This document shows positions 1 through 9,258 of a stretch of 64,000 nucleotides of DNA, one piece after another. The position numbers and the translations under genes were made by a program. The DNA lies in contig NZ_JBCAUS010000006.1 in assembly GCF_038432375.1 (NCBI RefSeq), positions 124,001-188,000 on the forward strand. Direction: 5' to 3'. Position 1 is the stretch's first letter. Each line of letters starts with the position of its first letter. This DNA comes from Methanococcoides sp. LMO-2. GTDB taxonomy: Archaea; Halobacteriota; Methanosarcinia; Methanosarcinales; Methanosarcinaceae. Below the pieces are notes generated by a model. That model worked only from the letters and a program-made list of their open reading frames with translations, was not told where the DNA came from and did no database searches.

Positions 1-509
1 TTACTCCGGTGAAGATCAACATGGTCCTTCTCAAAGGAATCAATGAGAATGAGATCGATGACATGCTGGATTTCGTCAGGGGTTACAGCGGCGACCTTGT
101 GCTACAGATAATACAGGTAATGGACTTCAGGGACGGTGCCCAATATGACCTTGATGCCAAAAAGATCGAAGAGGATCTTGAAAGACGTGCAGATGATATA
201 AGGATGCGGAAGATGCATCACCGTAAAAGCTATATCATCAACGGAGCAGAAGTTGAGTTTGTAAGACCTATTGAAAATGCGGAATTCTGCGCCAATTGTA
301 ACAGGCTCAGGATAACTGCAGATGGTAAGCTAAAGCCCTGCCTTCTGGTCAAGGATAACCTTATAGACTTCACAAATGCTAAGCAGGAAGAACTTCCTGA
401 GCTACTGAGGGCCTCCATAGAACGCAGGATACCATTCTACACGAACTCTGAAGAAAAAAGGATCATTGAGAAAAAAACAATAATCGGAGATAGAAAAGAT
501 GGAAGTTGA
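1..509 (+). CDS. moaA: GTP 3',8-cyclase MoaA, C-terminal part (5' end outside window)
   Basis: The reading frame is open from the first base and stops at TGA 507-509, so this is the last ~168 residues of a longer gene. The GTG at position 9 lies inside the frame and is probably internal. The diagnostic feature is the C-terminal cluster motif CANCNRLRITADGKLKPC (C-x2-C-x13-C), which in MoaA binds the second [4Fe-4S] cluster that holds GTP. MoaA is a radical-SAM enzyme that, with MoaC, converts GTP to cyclic pyranopterin monophosphate, the first step of molybdopterin synthesis; formate and formylmethanofuran dehydrogenases need that cofactor. The N-terminal CxxxCxxC radical-SAM motif lies outside the window. 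The stop overlaps the start of the next small gene. Confidence 0.93.
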   Translation, partial: TPVKINMVLLKGINENEIDDMLDFVRGYSGDLVLQIIQVMDFRDGAQYDLDAKKIEEDLERRADDIRMRKMHHRKSYIINGAEVEFVRPIENAEFCANCNRLRITADGKLKPCLLVKDNLIDFTNAKQEELPELLRASIERRIPFYTNSEEKRIIEKKTIIGDRKDGS

Positions 510-648
510 ACTTACAGTTGACGGCAATGATATTGAGATCAACCATTTTGTGCAGAAGATCCTGGGAGCAATGGCAAGCTCTTCAGTGGAGACACTTCAT
601 GGTGTCGATACCGACTGGAAGGACATCACGATCAAACTGAAAAAGTAA
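499..648 (+). CDS. Small conserved-looking protein (49 aa) overlapping moaA
   Basis: An ATG at 499 lies inside the end of moaA and opens a 49-codon frame ending TAA 646-648. The 11-nt overlap suggests translational coupling. The peptide is acidic and regular: an N-terminal VELTVDGN/DIEIN strand-turn-strand pattern, then INHFVQKILGAMASS, which could form a helix, and a C-terminal DWKDITIKLKK strand. That beta-alpha-beta look and the alternating hydrophobic/charged pattern argue for a real gene. I do not recognise a named family. The position suggests co-expression with moaA, but a role in molybdopterin synthesis is only a guess from neighbourhood. Confidence 0.65.
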   Translation: MEVELTVDGNDIEINHFVQKILGAMASSSVETLHGVDTDWKDITIKLKK

Positions 649-706
649 AACCAATATAGTACTGCCTTTCAATTCATCACTATCTTTTTTCATCGGGCTG
701 AAAGTA

Positions 707-1504
707 TCAGACCAGATGCTCTATATCTGAGAAATCGATCGGAGATGTTGCATCCAGCGAGATCGGTGTCACGGATATGTGACCGTTCTCAATGGCATTG
801 ACATCGGTACCCTCTTCCGCTTCATGGATCAGGTCACCTGTTATCCAGTAATATGAGGTTCCCCGTGGATCATGGCGCTCTTCGACATTGGTCTCGAAGA
901 ACTTGCGTGCAAGCTTTGTGATCTCCACTTCACAGTCATCTTCTGCAAAATGAGGGATGTTAATGTTCAGAAGGTCAACATTCTCAGGAAGGCCATCCTT
1001 CAATACTTTTTTTGCCACACGGTTAACAAACTTCACGCCCACATCAAAGTCATGCTGGAAATCCCTCAGGTCATCGAATTTCAGGCCCTCCTCAGTTACC
1101 TGGATGGAAGCAGCAATAGCAGGAACACCATAACTTGCACCCTCGAGTGCAGCTCCTACGGTCCCTGATGTCGTGATAGTGTCGGTACTTATGTTCTCAC
1201 CAATGTTGAACCCGGAGAGGATCAGATCAGGCAGTCCCTTCATGATAGAAAAGATGCCCAGTATCACGGAATCCGTAGGGGTTCCGCCCACAGCATGCAC
1301 ATCTATGCCATCTATTGATGTACGGGTTATACGAAGTGGATCAAATATGGAGATCGATCGGCCCACACCGCTTTGTTGCATAGCCGGTGCTGAGACTGTG
1401 ACATCGCCAAGGTCGGACACACTCCTGTAGGCTGCCCTTATACCGGCAGCATAGACACCATCATCGTTTGTGAGCAGTATTCGCTTTGACATCGGTGTTC
1501 TCAT
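707..1504 (-). CDS. surE: 5'/3'-nucleotidase SurE
   Basis: About 265 residues, the usual SurE length. The N-terminus carries the family metal-binding signature ILLTNDDGV, followed by SGVGRSISI and the loop GGTPTDSVILGI. SurE proteins are metal-dependent phosphatases that remove phosphate from nucleoside monophosphates. Two starts are possible: ATG at 1504, with AGGAC just upstream, or ATG at 1492, which begins MSKRILLTNDDG and matches the usual length of the family N-terminus better. The gene is transcribed away from moaA, leaving a short convergent gap at 649-706. The 1505-1666 gap upstream holds a plausible TATA element for it (TATTATAG). Confidence 0.93.
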   Translation of the reverse strand: MRTPMSKRILLTNDDGVYAAGIRAAYRSVSDLGDVTVSAPAMQQSGVGRSISIFDPLRITRTSIDGIDVHAVGGTPTDSVILGIFSIMKGLPDLILSGFNIGENISTDTITTSGTVGAALEGASYGVPAIAASIQVTEEGLKFDDLRDFQHDFDVGVKFVNRVAKKVLKDGLPENVDLLNINIPHFAEDDCEVEITKLARKFFETNVEERHDPRGTSYYWITGDLIHEAEEGTDVNAIENGHISVTPISLDATSPIDFSDIEHLV

Positions 1505-1666
1505 TGTCCTTTGTCGTATTATAGTTAATGGAACAAAAAAGATGAAAAAAGTAAAAAGAGATTTGGAGTGTGGACTTAAGGACAGATGAACAAAAACAAT
1601 GTCATCAGGCAGGCATTATGCAAATACCGGATGAATGACAGAACAATATTACACGTCAAATAAAAG

Positions 1667-1951
1667 TTAGCGTGGTAGCTGATCGGATACCACTTCGGAC
1701 CTCATCCTGTTGTAACTGACGTTAAAGTTATTACCAGGATAGTCAGAGAACTGACCGCCATTGACCTCGAGCTCCATTTCAGGAACATTGCCCTCAGCCT
1801 CAGCATCATCAAGTATCGGATCACAGAGATAGATCTGCAGATCCCCGGCTGCATCAAGGAAAACAGATGGCCGGACACCTGTATTGTCGTATTCTTCTAC
1901 TGCGCCCCTGAAGACCAGGGACATATATTTGACTGCCTGCATTGTGATCAT
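1667..1951 (-). CDS. Hypothetical acidic protein (94 aa)
   Basis: A 94-codon frame with AGGA four bases before the ATG at 1951. Composition is acidic with balanced codon use, unlike the AT-rich flanks, which is why I call it coding. Visible pieces are a hydrophobic N-terminus (VKYMSLVFRGAVEEY), a central strand LQIYLCDPILDD, and an acidic middle. No signal peptide, membrane span or cysteine motif is seen. I do not recognise the family. It stands alone, between divergent surE transcription and the alaS promoter region. Confidence 0.6.
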   Translation of the reverse strand: MITMQAVKYMSLVFRGAVEEYDNTGVRPSVFLDAAGDLQIYLCDPILDDAEAEGNVPEMELEVNGGQFSDYPGNNFNVSYNRMRSEVVSDQLPR

Positions 1952-2245
1952 CTTTTCCTAACGTATAATAGCTAGTTTCTATGGACATGCATATAGCCGG
2001 TGTGTCCACGTTTTTTGCAGATAGAAAGCAAATATGTACACATAAAAAAGAGAAAAGAAATGAGCTGAAAGAAAAAGCAACATCATGAAAGGCAAAAAGG
2101 CAGGATATAAAATACGAAAATTTGTATTCACGATCAAAATGAGAAATTTATTTAAACTATTGAAGGATACGTGGTAGAACACATTATGTACTAACTATAT
2201 TGCATACAGCATGATTACAAAATAACACTTACAGTTGGAATCATT

Positions 2246-5017
2246 ATGCTTGAAGATGAATATCAAATCGATTTTTTCTCTGATAATGGATTTATCAGAA
2301 AACAGTGTCCCAAATGCGGTAAATACTTCTGGACACGGGACCTGGACAGGGAAACATGTGGAGACGCACCATGCGACCCCTATTCATTCATAGGCAATCC
2401 CGTATTCAAGAAAAAGATGGAACTTGCAGATATGCGGGAATCCTACCTCAAGTTCTTCGAAGAACAGGGACATACCCGTGTTGACAGGTATCCGGTAATT
2501 GCCAGATGGAGAGATGACATTTACCTTACCATTGCATCCATTGCCGACTTCCAGCCATTCGTAACATCAGGCCAGGTACCACCACCGGCAAACCCGCTTA
2601 CCATTTCCCAGCCATGCATCAGGCTTTCAGACCTTGATGCTGTTGGAAGGAGTGGAAGGCACCTTACGACCTTTGAAATGATGGCACACCACGCCTTCAA
2701 CAAGAAGGACAAGGAGATCTACTGGAAGGACCACACCCTTGAGCTGTGTGACGGACTTCTCAACTCCCTTGGCGCAGATCCAATGGCTGTCACATACAAG
2801 GAAGAGCCATGGGCAGGCGGTGGAAATGCAGGCCCATGTGTGGAAACACTTATCGGCGGACTTGAGGTCGCAACACTTGTGTTCATGGACCTGAAGCAGG
2901 ACAAGAAGGGAAGCATCGACATCAAGGGAGACATGTATTCCAAAATGGACAACTACATTGTGGACACAGGATACGGACTTGAGAGATTCGTATGGGCATC
3001 AAAGGGTTCACCAACGATCTATGATGCGGTCTTCCCGGGCATCGTGAATGAGCTTATGGGACTTGCCGGGATCGAGCACGAGCTTGAGAACGAAGAGTAC
3101 ACCAACATCCTTTCACAGAATGCACGTCTGGCAGGCCTTATGGATGTCAGCGAGAAAGCAAACCTCTTCGAGCTGAGGAAGCAGGTCGCATCCAGTATAG
3201 GTACAACCGTAGAAAAGCTCAGTTCCATAATGGAGCCCGTGGAAAGCGTCTATGCGATCACAGACCACACTAGATGCCTCACATTCATGCTGGGTGACGG
3301 CGGAATCCCATCCAATGTCAAGGCAGGATACCTTGCAAGACTTGTCATACGCAGGACCCTCAGGATGATGAAGGACCTTGGTATCAAGATACCGATCTCC
3401 GAGATAGTAAAGATGCACATCGACAACCTTCCTGAGTACCCCGAGTTCCAGGAGAACTTCGACGTCATCGACGATATTCTGGTCCACGAGGAACGCAAGT
3501 TCGCAGATACCCTAGACCGTGGCAGGAGAATGATGGAAAAATCTGCAAAGCACTACAAGAAGAGTGGAGAGAAGATCCCTCTTGAGACCATCATCGACAT
3601 GTACGACAGCCACGGGATCCCACCGGAAATATCAAAGTCCGTTGCATCAGAAGCAGGTGTGGAAGTAGACCTTCCGGACAACTTCTATTCACTGGTTGCT
3701 GACAAGCACAGCAAGTCCGAGGAGAAGGAAGAAAAGGTAATTCCATTTGCTGACAGGATCGTAAAACTGCCAAAGACTAAACGCCTGTTCTACGATGAGC
3801 CGAACAGGATGGAATTCGAGGGTGTCGTGCTTGACATCTTCGAGAACAATATAGTTCTTGATAACACACTGCTCTACCCCGAGGGTGGCGGACAGCCGGC
3901 AGACCACGGTTCATTGACCGTTGAGGATGTTGTGCTTAATGTGGTGGACACACAGATCTACGATGGCGTGGTGGTCCATACTATAGATAATATAGAGGAC
4001 GAGCTCCACATCAGGAAAGGCGATCTGGTGGTAGGCAAGGTCGATGAGGAGCGCCGTATGGCACATGCAAGACATCACACCGCCACCCACATCATCAATG
4101 ATGCTGCAAGAGAGGTCCTTGGAAGCCACATCTGGCAGGCTGGCGCACAGAAGTTCAGGGACAGGGCACGTCTTGATCTTTCCCACTACAAGCGTATCAC
4201 CCAGGAAGAGCTGGACCAGATAGAGCTTATCGCAAACCGCACCGTTATGGAGAACAGGCGTGTGCTGAGCGACTGGATGGACAGGACAGAGGCCGAGCAG
4301 AAATACGGATTCCGTCTGTACCAGGGCGGAGTTCCGCCAGGAAAGATGATCCGTGTGATGCAGGTGGGCAATGACATCGAAGCATGTGCAGGCACCCACT
4401 GTACGAACACAGGTCTTGTCGGACCTATAAAGATCCTGAAGACCGAACGTATCCAGGACGGTGTGGAACGTCTTGAATATGCAGCAGGAGAAGCTGCTAT
4501 CAAGGCAATGCAGGATCTAGAGTCACTTGTGCGCGATTCATCCGAAACACTCCGCGTGTCAGCAGAACAACTGCCATCCACCATCGAAAGGTTCTTCGAG
4601 GAATGGAAGGAGTTCAAGAAGGAGAACACGAGACTCAAAGAGGACCTTGCACACGCAAGAGTAAGCCAGCTGGTCACAGAAGCTGAGGATCTCAATGGCA
4701 TAAAGGTCATCGCAAAGTCGATCACGAATGCAGACAGCGATGAGCTCACCAAGACAGCAGGTGAACTTACACAGGAAACCGATGTCGTCGCTGTGCTGAT
4801 AAGCGAGATGAACGGTGTGAAGATCGTCGCAGCTGCCGGAGAGGACGCTGTAAAGAGCGGCATCAACGTAGGTGCAATAGTCAAAGAGATGTCCGCAATT
4901 GTCGGCGGTGGCGGCGGAGGCCGTCCAAACATGGCCCGCGGTGGCGGAACAGACGCATCAAAGATGGATGAAGCCCTGAACAGGAGTATTGAGCTTCTGA
5001 AAGAGCAGACCGAATGA
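2246..5017 (+). CDS. alaS: Alanyl-tRNA synthetase (archaeal type)
   Basis: 923 residues, normal for archaeal AlaRS. It charges tRNA-Ala and edits mischarged Ser/Gly. The N-terminus has the archaeal Cys-rich extension (C21, C24, C38, C43), followed by the class II catalytic core. The editing domain shows HTATH at 611-615 with the partner C714-x3-H718-C719 forming its zinc site. The C-terminal C-Ala region (from ~750) ends in a glycine-rich loop (GGGGGGRPNMARGGG) near 890-905. The ATG at 2246 follows GGAATC. The 294-bp gap upstream is AT-rich and contains TATA-like stretches near 2145 but no gene I believe. A terminator-like hairpin follows the stop. Confidence 0.97.
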   Translation: MLEDEYQIDFFSDNGFIRKQCPKCGKYFWTRDLDRETCGDAPCDPYSFIGNPVFKKKMELADMRESYLKFFEEQGHTRVDRYPVIARWRDDIYLTIASIADFQPFVTSGQVPPPANPLTISQPCIRLSDLDAVGRSGRHLTTFEMMAHHAFNKKDKEIYWKDHTLELCDGLLNSLGADPMAVTYKEEPWAGGGNAGPCVETLIGGLEVATLVFMDLKQDKKGSIDIKGDMYSKMDNYIVDTGYGLERFVWASKGSPTIYDAVFPGIVNELMGLAGIEHELENEEYTNILSQNARLAGLMDVSEKANLFELRKQVASSIGTTVEKLSSIMEPVESVYAITDHTRCLTFMLGDGGIPSNVKAGYLARLVIRRTLRMMKDLGIKIPISEIVKMHIDNLPEYPEFQENFDVIDDILVHEERKFADTLDRGRRMMEKSAKHYKKSGEKIPLETIIDMYDSHGIPPEISKSVASEAGVEVDLPDNFYSLVADKHSKSEEKEEKVIPFADRIVKLPKTKRLFYDEPNRMEFEGVVLDIFENNIVLDNTLLYPEGGGQPADHGSLTVEDVVLNVVDTQIYDGVVVHTIDNIEDELHIRKGDLVVGKVDEERRMAHARHHTATHIINDAAREVLGSHIWQAGAQKFRDRARLDLSHYKRITQEELDQIELIANRTVMENRRVLSDWMDRTEAEQKYGFRLYQGGVPPGKMIRVMQVGNDIEACAGTHCTNTGLVGPIKILKTERIQDGVERLEYAAGEAAIKAMQDLESLVRDSSETLRVSAEQLPSTIERFFEEWKEFKKENTRLKEDLAHARVSQLVTEAEDLNGIKVIAKSITNADSDELTKTAGELTQETDVVAVLISEMNGVKIVAAAGEDAVKSGINVGAIVKEMSAIVGGGGGGRPNMARGGGTDASKMDEALNRSIELLKEQTE

Positions 5018-5033
5018 ACAATTGATTCACATT

Positions 5034-5078
5034 GAAGGCTTTGCTGTTTAAGGCGAGCCTTCTTAAATTTTATTTTTG
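5034..5078 (+). terminator. Hairpin plus T-rich tract after alaS
   Basis: GAAGGCT at 5034-5040 can pair with AGCCTTC at 5056-5062 around a 15-nt loop. The downstream arm is followed by a T-rich run at 5063-5078. It lies 17 nt after the alaS stop, so it is a reasonable transcription-end signal; no free energy was computed. Confidence 0.5.
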
Positions 5079-5096
5079 GGCTTATTTTTAGTTTAG

Positions 5097-5123
5097 TTCA
5101 TTCATTCATTCATTCATTCATTC
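5097..5123 (+). repeat. TTCA tetranucleotide microsatellite
   Basis: The unit TTCA is repeated six times without interruption from 5097 to 5120, with a partial seventh copy (TTC). It lies in the 366-bp non-coding gap between alaS and the response-regulator gene, between the alaS terminator hairpin and the next promoter region. No coding frame uses it. Confidence 0.9.
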
Positions 5124-5315
5124 GTTTATTTTCTGGATCCATCTAATTTTTAGTCAATTTAATTCATTTTTTCTTTTGTTTTACATTGAATTGCTAGCTG
5201 ATGGAGTTCACTTTCGGAATTGACAGACCTTTTTATTACCAGCATAGCCAATATTTCTACCTTACCAGGAACAGGATAATGTCTGGAAAATAGACACAGA
5301 TACACATCAAAAAAA

Positions 5316-5361
5316 GGAGGTTGATTTGAAAAGATTAATATTAGAAAAAAAACAATAGTAA
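5316..5361 (+). promoter_or_regulatory. Strong Shine-Dalgarno with a 10-codon TTG-started mini-ORF in the leader of the next gene
   Basis: A near-consensus ribosome-binding site, GGAGGTTGAT, starts at 5316 but is not followed by ATG. TTG at 5326-5328 opens a ten-codon, Lys-rich frame (MKRLILEKKQ) that ends at TAG 5356-5358 directly followed by TAA 5359-5361. The response-regulator ATG is 23 bases further on with its own weaker GAGGGT site. This could be a leader peptide that couples or regulates translation, or a decayed start. The rest of the 5018-5383 gap holds the hairpin and TTCA repeat listed above and otherwise only AT-rich sequence. Confidence 0.35.
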
Positions 5362-5383
5362 GTACTGAAATTGTGAGGGTAAG

Positions 5384-6454
5384 ATGTCTGCAGAAGAAAC
5401 CGACGAGATCATGAGCACGCTTTGTAAGGAACTAACGACAAAGAATGCATTATTGTTAGCACCGGTCAATGTGTTCAGCGAGAGGATGATCTATTTCTAC
5501 ACATATTCTGCAATGAAGTGTGATCCTTCTCGTAATATTGTATGGCTTTGCCTGAAGACCTCAAGGAAACACGTGCTTGAAAGATTTGTGGAATATGGCC
5601 TGGAAGTCGAGGACCTTATGGAAAGAATATGGTTCATTGATACAGAAGGACCTGGAAAGAACGATCCGAACACGCTGTATTGTAATTCGGTAACAGACTA
5701 CATCAGGATCGGGTCACATGCTTCGAAGATATTCGGCCAGAATCCCGGATCCATCCTTGTTCTTGATGACCTCACAGTACTTTCCAAGGACAACCTGCAG
5801 ATCGTTGAGAATTTTATTAAATTCCTTGAAAGGACAGTTCGCGACAATCAGGGCAGCATAATCTCCATGCTTGGAAAAGGTGCCCTCCCAGGCGACACCG
5901 AAGGCCTCATGCGCTCCTTCTTTGACGTCATCGTTGACATCACGGAACAGGGAAAGATACATACCGATATCGGAATGAACAGCCTTGACCTGCAGTATTC
6001 CATCGTTGACGGAAAGATCGACCTGAGCTACGGCCAGCAGAAGATGAAAAAGGACAGGTTGAAGATCCTTGTCGTGGACGATGAGCCGGACATTCCTGAG
6101 CTCATAAGGCTCTCCCTTGCCACAGAACCCTATGATTTCATAATAGCATACAGCGGTGAAGAAGCCATAAAGAAGGCTACTGATGAACTTCCCGATCTTA
6201 TATTGCTTGACATCATGATGCCGGACATGGACGGATACGAGGTCGTGGAGAAGCTCAAGCAGAAGAGCGATACAACCGATATTGCAGTCATAATGGTCTC
6301 TGCAAAGACAGAGGTCGAGGACAAGCTCAAGGGAATGAAGCTTGGAATCGATGATTATATCTCAAAGCCATTCGATAAGAGGGAGATCAATGCCCGTATC
6401 AAGATGGTCATGAAGAGATTCGGCTGGGAACCAACGGAAACAAGCTCCAGCTAA
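5384..6454 (+). CDS. Degenerate RecA/KaiC-like domain fused to a CheY-like receiver domain
   Basis: 356 residues in two parts. Residues 1-225 have the strand-helix pattern of a KaiC/RadA-type ATPase core, with a Walker-B-like strand SILVLDDLTVL near residue 125. The P-loop position instead reads ALLLAPVNVFSER, with no GxxxxGK(T/S), so ATP hydrolysis is unlikely. Residues ~228-350 form a complete response-regulator receiver: acidic pocket D232-D233, phospho-acceptor D276 in LLDIMMPD, and K328 in the KPF motif. There is no DNA-binding output domain. A phosphorylation-controlled protein-interaction role is likely (inference). No histidine kinase is adjacent. The ATG follows GAGGGTAAG, 23 nt after a mini-ORF. 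Confidence 0.85.
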   Translation: MSAEETDEIMSTLCKELTTKNALLLAPVNVFSERMIYFYTYSAMKCDPSRNIVWLCLKTSRKHVLERFVEYGLEVEDLMERIWFIDTEGPGKNDPNTLYCNSVTDYIRIGSHASKIFGQNPGSILVLDDLTVLSKDNLQIVENFIKFLERTVRDNQGSIISMLGKGALPGDTEGLMRSFFDVIVDITEQGKIHTDIGMNSLDLQYSIVDGKIDLSYGQQKMKKDRLKILVVDDEPDIPELIRLSLATEPYDFIIAYSGEEAIKKATDELPDLILLDIMMPDMDGYEVVEKLKQKSDTTDIAVIMVSAKTEVEDKLKGMKLGIDDYISKPFDKREINARIKMVMKRFGWEPTETSSS

Positions 6455-6595
6455 AACCTTCTTTTTTTAACTATTTTTATTCCGGACTAAAATCAGGCAC
6501 ATATCTTAGTTCCAACCAGATATGTTTAAATAATCTTAAGCCTCTCAATCTAACAAAATACACGATAACTGTTTAACTATCATTGGAGTGTTTTA

Positions 6596-9196
6596 ATGGC
6601 GATTCCTAAAGAATACGACCCTCATGAAATAGAAGAAAAATGGCAAGACACCTGGGACATGTCAATGTATCACTTTGACTGGAAGGATGAGACCCGTCCA
6701 CAGTACATAATAGATACACCACCACCATACCCAACAGGAAATTTCCACATCGGAAATTCACTCAACTGGTGCTACATCGATTTTGTTGCGCGATATAAGA
6801 GAATGCAGGGATTCAATGTGATGTTCCCCCAGGGATGGGACTGTCACGGCCTCCCTACCGAAGTAAAGGTGGAAGAGATCCACGGCATTACCAAGAACCA
6901 GGTCCCACGTACCGAGTTCAGGAAGATGTGCGAGGAAATGACCGTCGGCAACATCGAGAAGATGCGAGCTACAATGCTTCGCCTCGGGTTCTCCACTGAC
7001 TGGAGCAATGAGTTCATCACAATGGAACCTGACTACTATGTCAAGACCCAGACATCTTTTGTCAGGATGAAGAACATGGAACGCTTATACCAGTCAGAAC
7101 ATCCTGTGAACTGGTGCCCAAGATGTGAAACAGCCATTGCTTTTGCTGAGGTCGAATACGATGCAAGGGACACAAAGCTTAACTTCCTGCACTTCGACAA
7201 ACTTGAGATCGCCACCACAAGACCTGAGTTGCTTGCAGCATGTGTTGCAGTTGCCATCAACCCTGAGGATGACCGCTACAATGAGCACATCGGACAGACC
7301 GTAAAGGTCCCGCTGTTCGGTCATGACGTAAAGGTCATCGGTGACAAGGACGTAGATCCTTCATTTGGTACCGGTGTCGTTATGATCTGTACATTCGGTG
7401 ACAAGCAGGATGTCAGATGGTGGGTAGAGCATGACCTTCCGCTGAGAAAGGCCATTGACAAGAACGGACGCATCACAGAGATCGCAGGCAAGTATGCAGG
7501 CATGACAATTCCTGAGTGCAAGGCAGCTATCATCGAGGACCTCAAGAAAGAAGGATACCTCTATGAGCAGAAGACGCTGGACCAGAATGTCGGAATGTGC
7601 TGGAGATGCAAGACACCTATCGAGATCCTGTCCGAGAGACAGTGGTTCGTGAAGATCGACAATGATGAGATCCTTGATACAGCTGATGAGATCCAGTGGC
7701 TCCCTGAGTACATGAAGGTCAGGCTCCAGAACTGGGCAGGCACCATGGAATGGGACTGGTGTATCTCACGCCAGAGGATCTTTGCAACCCCTATACCTGT
7801 ATGGTACTGTAAGAAATGTGGAGAGGTTATGGTAGCAGAAGAAGAATGGCTTCCAATAGACCCTACACAGGAACAGCCACCAGTAGCATGTAAATGTGGT
7901 TCCACTGAGTTCGAGCCGGAAGAAGATGTACTGGATACCTGGATGGACTCATCCCTTACAGCACTGCACGTGGCAGGCTGGCTGACCGATAAGGAAATGA
8001 GGAACCCGACCCAGTTGCGTCCACAGGGACACGATATCATACGCACATGGGCATTCTACAGTATCCTGCGCTCAAAAGCATTGACCGACAAGAGACCATG
8101 GGATTCCATACTCGTTAATGGAATGGTACTTGGAGAAGATGGCCACAAGATGAGCAAGTCACTTGGAAATATCATCTCACCTGAAGAGGTCATTGCGAAA
8201 TACAGTGCAGACTCATTCAGGCAGTGGGCTGCAGTGGGCGGCTCCACCGGATCAGATGTAATGTTCAGGTGGAAGGACGTTGTATCAGCATCCAGGTTCT
8301 TCACAAAAATGTGGAGTATCTACCGCTTCTCAATGTCACACCTTGAGGACAACATTTCCGAGATCGTGAACTACAAACCTGAAGACCTTGCCATTATCGA
8401 CAAGTGGCTCCTGAGCAACCTTAACAGGCTGATCATGTCAGTTACCGAAAGCCTTGATGCATACCAGTTCGATGAAGCATACAAGTCAATCAGGGGATTC
8501 GCATGGGAAACCCTTGCTGACAACTATATCGAGCTTGTGAAGTCCAGGCTGTACGGAGATGACGAGAACGCACGTAAGGCTGCACAGTACGCACTGTACC
8601 AGGCAATCGATGCCCTCGCACGCATGCTTGCACCTTTCGCACCGTTCTTTGCCGAAGAGATGTACTCAAGACTCGGTGATGAAGGCAGTGTACATGCACA
8701 GAACTGGCCGGAAGTCAATGAGGCACTGATCAGTGAGGACATTGAGACGGAAGGAGAGCTCATCAAGGAGATCGCCGGAAATGTCAGAAGATACAAGTCC
8801 GAATCAGGTATGGCACTTAACGCACCTCTCGAGAAGATCGAGGTCTACGGCACACTTGAAGATGTATCCGACCTTACCGGTGTTACAAACTCAACCGTAG
8901 AGGTAATCGAAGGCGAGCCTGACTTTGAGCATGTTCCTGTGAACATCAAACCGAACATGGGCATCATTGGTCCGAAGTTCAGGAAGCAGGCAGGAGCTAT
9001 CATCAAGACACTCACATCAATGGACCCTGTGGAAGTTGCTGACATCGCTTCAAAAGGCAATATTAACATAACAGTTGATGGCGAGGATATTGAACTTGAG
9101 CCTGAAAGCATCGTCATTGAGAAAGAGGTAATCTCAGCCGGCAGGGCTGTGGATGTCCTTGACGTCAACGGCACTGTCGTCGTGATAGTCCGCTGA
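6596..9196 (+). CDS. valS: Valyl-tRNA synthetase
   Basis: 866 residues. Class I synthetase that attaches valine to tRNA-Val and hydrolyses Thr-tRNA-Val. It carries the HIGH-type motif as HIGN at 51-54, preceded by PPPYPTGNF, and the KMSKS loop at 518-522. The CP1 editing domain lies between, with ATTRPE and a CxxC zinc motif (WCPRC). The C-terminal half has the anticodon-binding helices. The [15 protein letters not shown] stretch and overall layout fit archaeal ValRS rather than IleRS or LeuRS. ATG 6596 has GGAG nine bases upstream. The stop is followed by a hairpin that also carries the promoter of the next gene. Confidence 0.96.
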   Translation: MAIPKEYDPHEIEEKWQDTWDMSMYHFDWKDETRPQYIIDTPPPYPTGNFHIGNSLNWCYIDFVARYKRMQGFNVMFPQGWDCHGLPTEVKVEEIHGITKNQVPRTEFRKMCEEMTVGNIEKMRATMLRLGFSTDWSNEFITMEPDYYVKTQTSFVRMKNMERLYQSEHPVNWCPRCETAIAFAEVEYDARDTKLNFLHFDKLEIATTRPELLAACVAVAINPEDDRYNEHIGQTVKVPLFGHDVKVIGDKDVDPSFGTGVVMICTFGDKQDVRWWVEHDLPLRKAIDKNGRITEIAGKYAGMTIPECKAAIIEDLKKEGYLYEQKTLDQNVGMCWRCKTPIEILSERQWFVKIDNDEILDTADEIQWLPEYMKVRLQNWAGTMEWDWCISRQRIFATPIPVWYCKKCGEVMVAEEEWLPIDPTQEQPPVACKCGSTEFEPEEDVLDTWMDSSLTALHVAGWLTDKEMRNPTQLRPQGHDIIRTWAFYSILRSKALTDKRPWDSILVNGMVLGEDGHKMSKSLGNIISPEEVIAKYSADSFRQWAAVGGSTGSDVMFRWKDVVSASRFFTKMWSIYRFSMSHLEDNISEIVNYKPEDLAIIDKWLLSNLNRLIMSVTESLDAYQFDEAYKSIRGFAWETLADNYIELVKSRLYGDDENARKAAQYALYQAIDALARMLAPFAPFFAEEMYSRLGDEGSVHAQNWPEVNEALISEDIETEGELIKEIAGNVRRYKSESGMALNAPLEKIEVYGTLEDVSDLTGVTNSTVEVIEGEPDFEHVPVNIKPNMGIIGPKFRKQAGAIIKTLTSMDPVEVADIASKGNINITVDGEDIELEPESIVIEKEVISAGRAVDVLDVNGTVVVIVR

Positions 9197-9214
9197 CCAA
9201 AACAGTTATTTTTG

Positions 9215-9255
9215 CCCCCGCTCTAGTTTTATATAACTAAAAGCGGGGGTTTTTT
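9215..9255 (+). terminator. valS terminator hairpin with T-tract running into the usp start codon
   Basis: CCCCCGCT at 9215-9222 pairs perfectly with AGCGGGGG at 9242-9249 around a 19-nt loop. Six T residues (9250-9255) follow at once, and the next three bases are the ATG of usp. This is the classic hairpin-plus-U-tract shape, 18 nt past the valS stop. Confidence 0.7.
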
Positions 9256-9258
9256 ATG
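9228..9258 (+). promoter_or_regulatory. TATA box of usp inside the terminator loop; leaderless start predicted
   Basis: TTTATATAA at 9228-9236 is a good archaeal TATA box. Archaeal transcription starts about 24-26 bases past the TATA centre, which gives 9256-9258, the ATG itself. No ribosome-binding site fits in front of this ATG because the space is filled by the hairpin arm and T-tract. The usp mRNA is therefore probably leaderless, and its promoter sits in the loop of the valS terminator. Confidence 0.55.

Noticed and set aside
1979-2182. 67-codon minus-strand frame upstream of alaS
   Set aside because: It is a run of Phe/Leu/Tyr codons from AT-rich promoter DNA, without ribosome site or recognisable domain.
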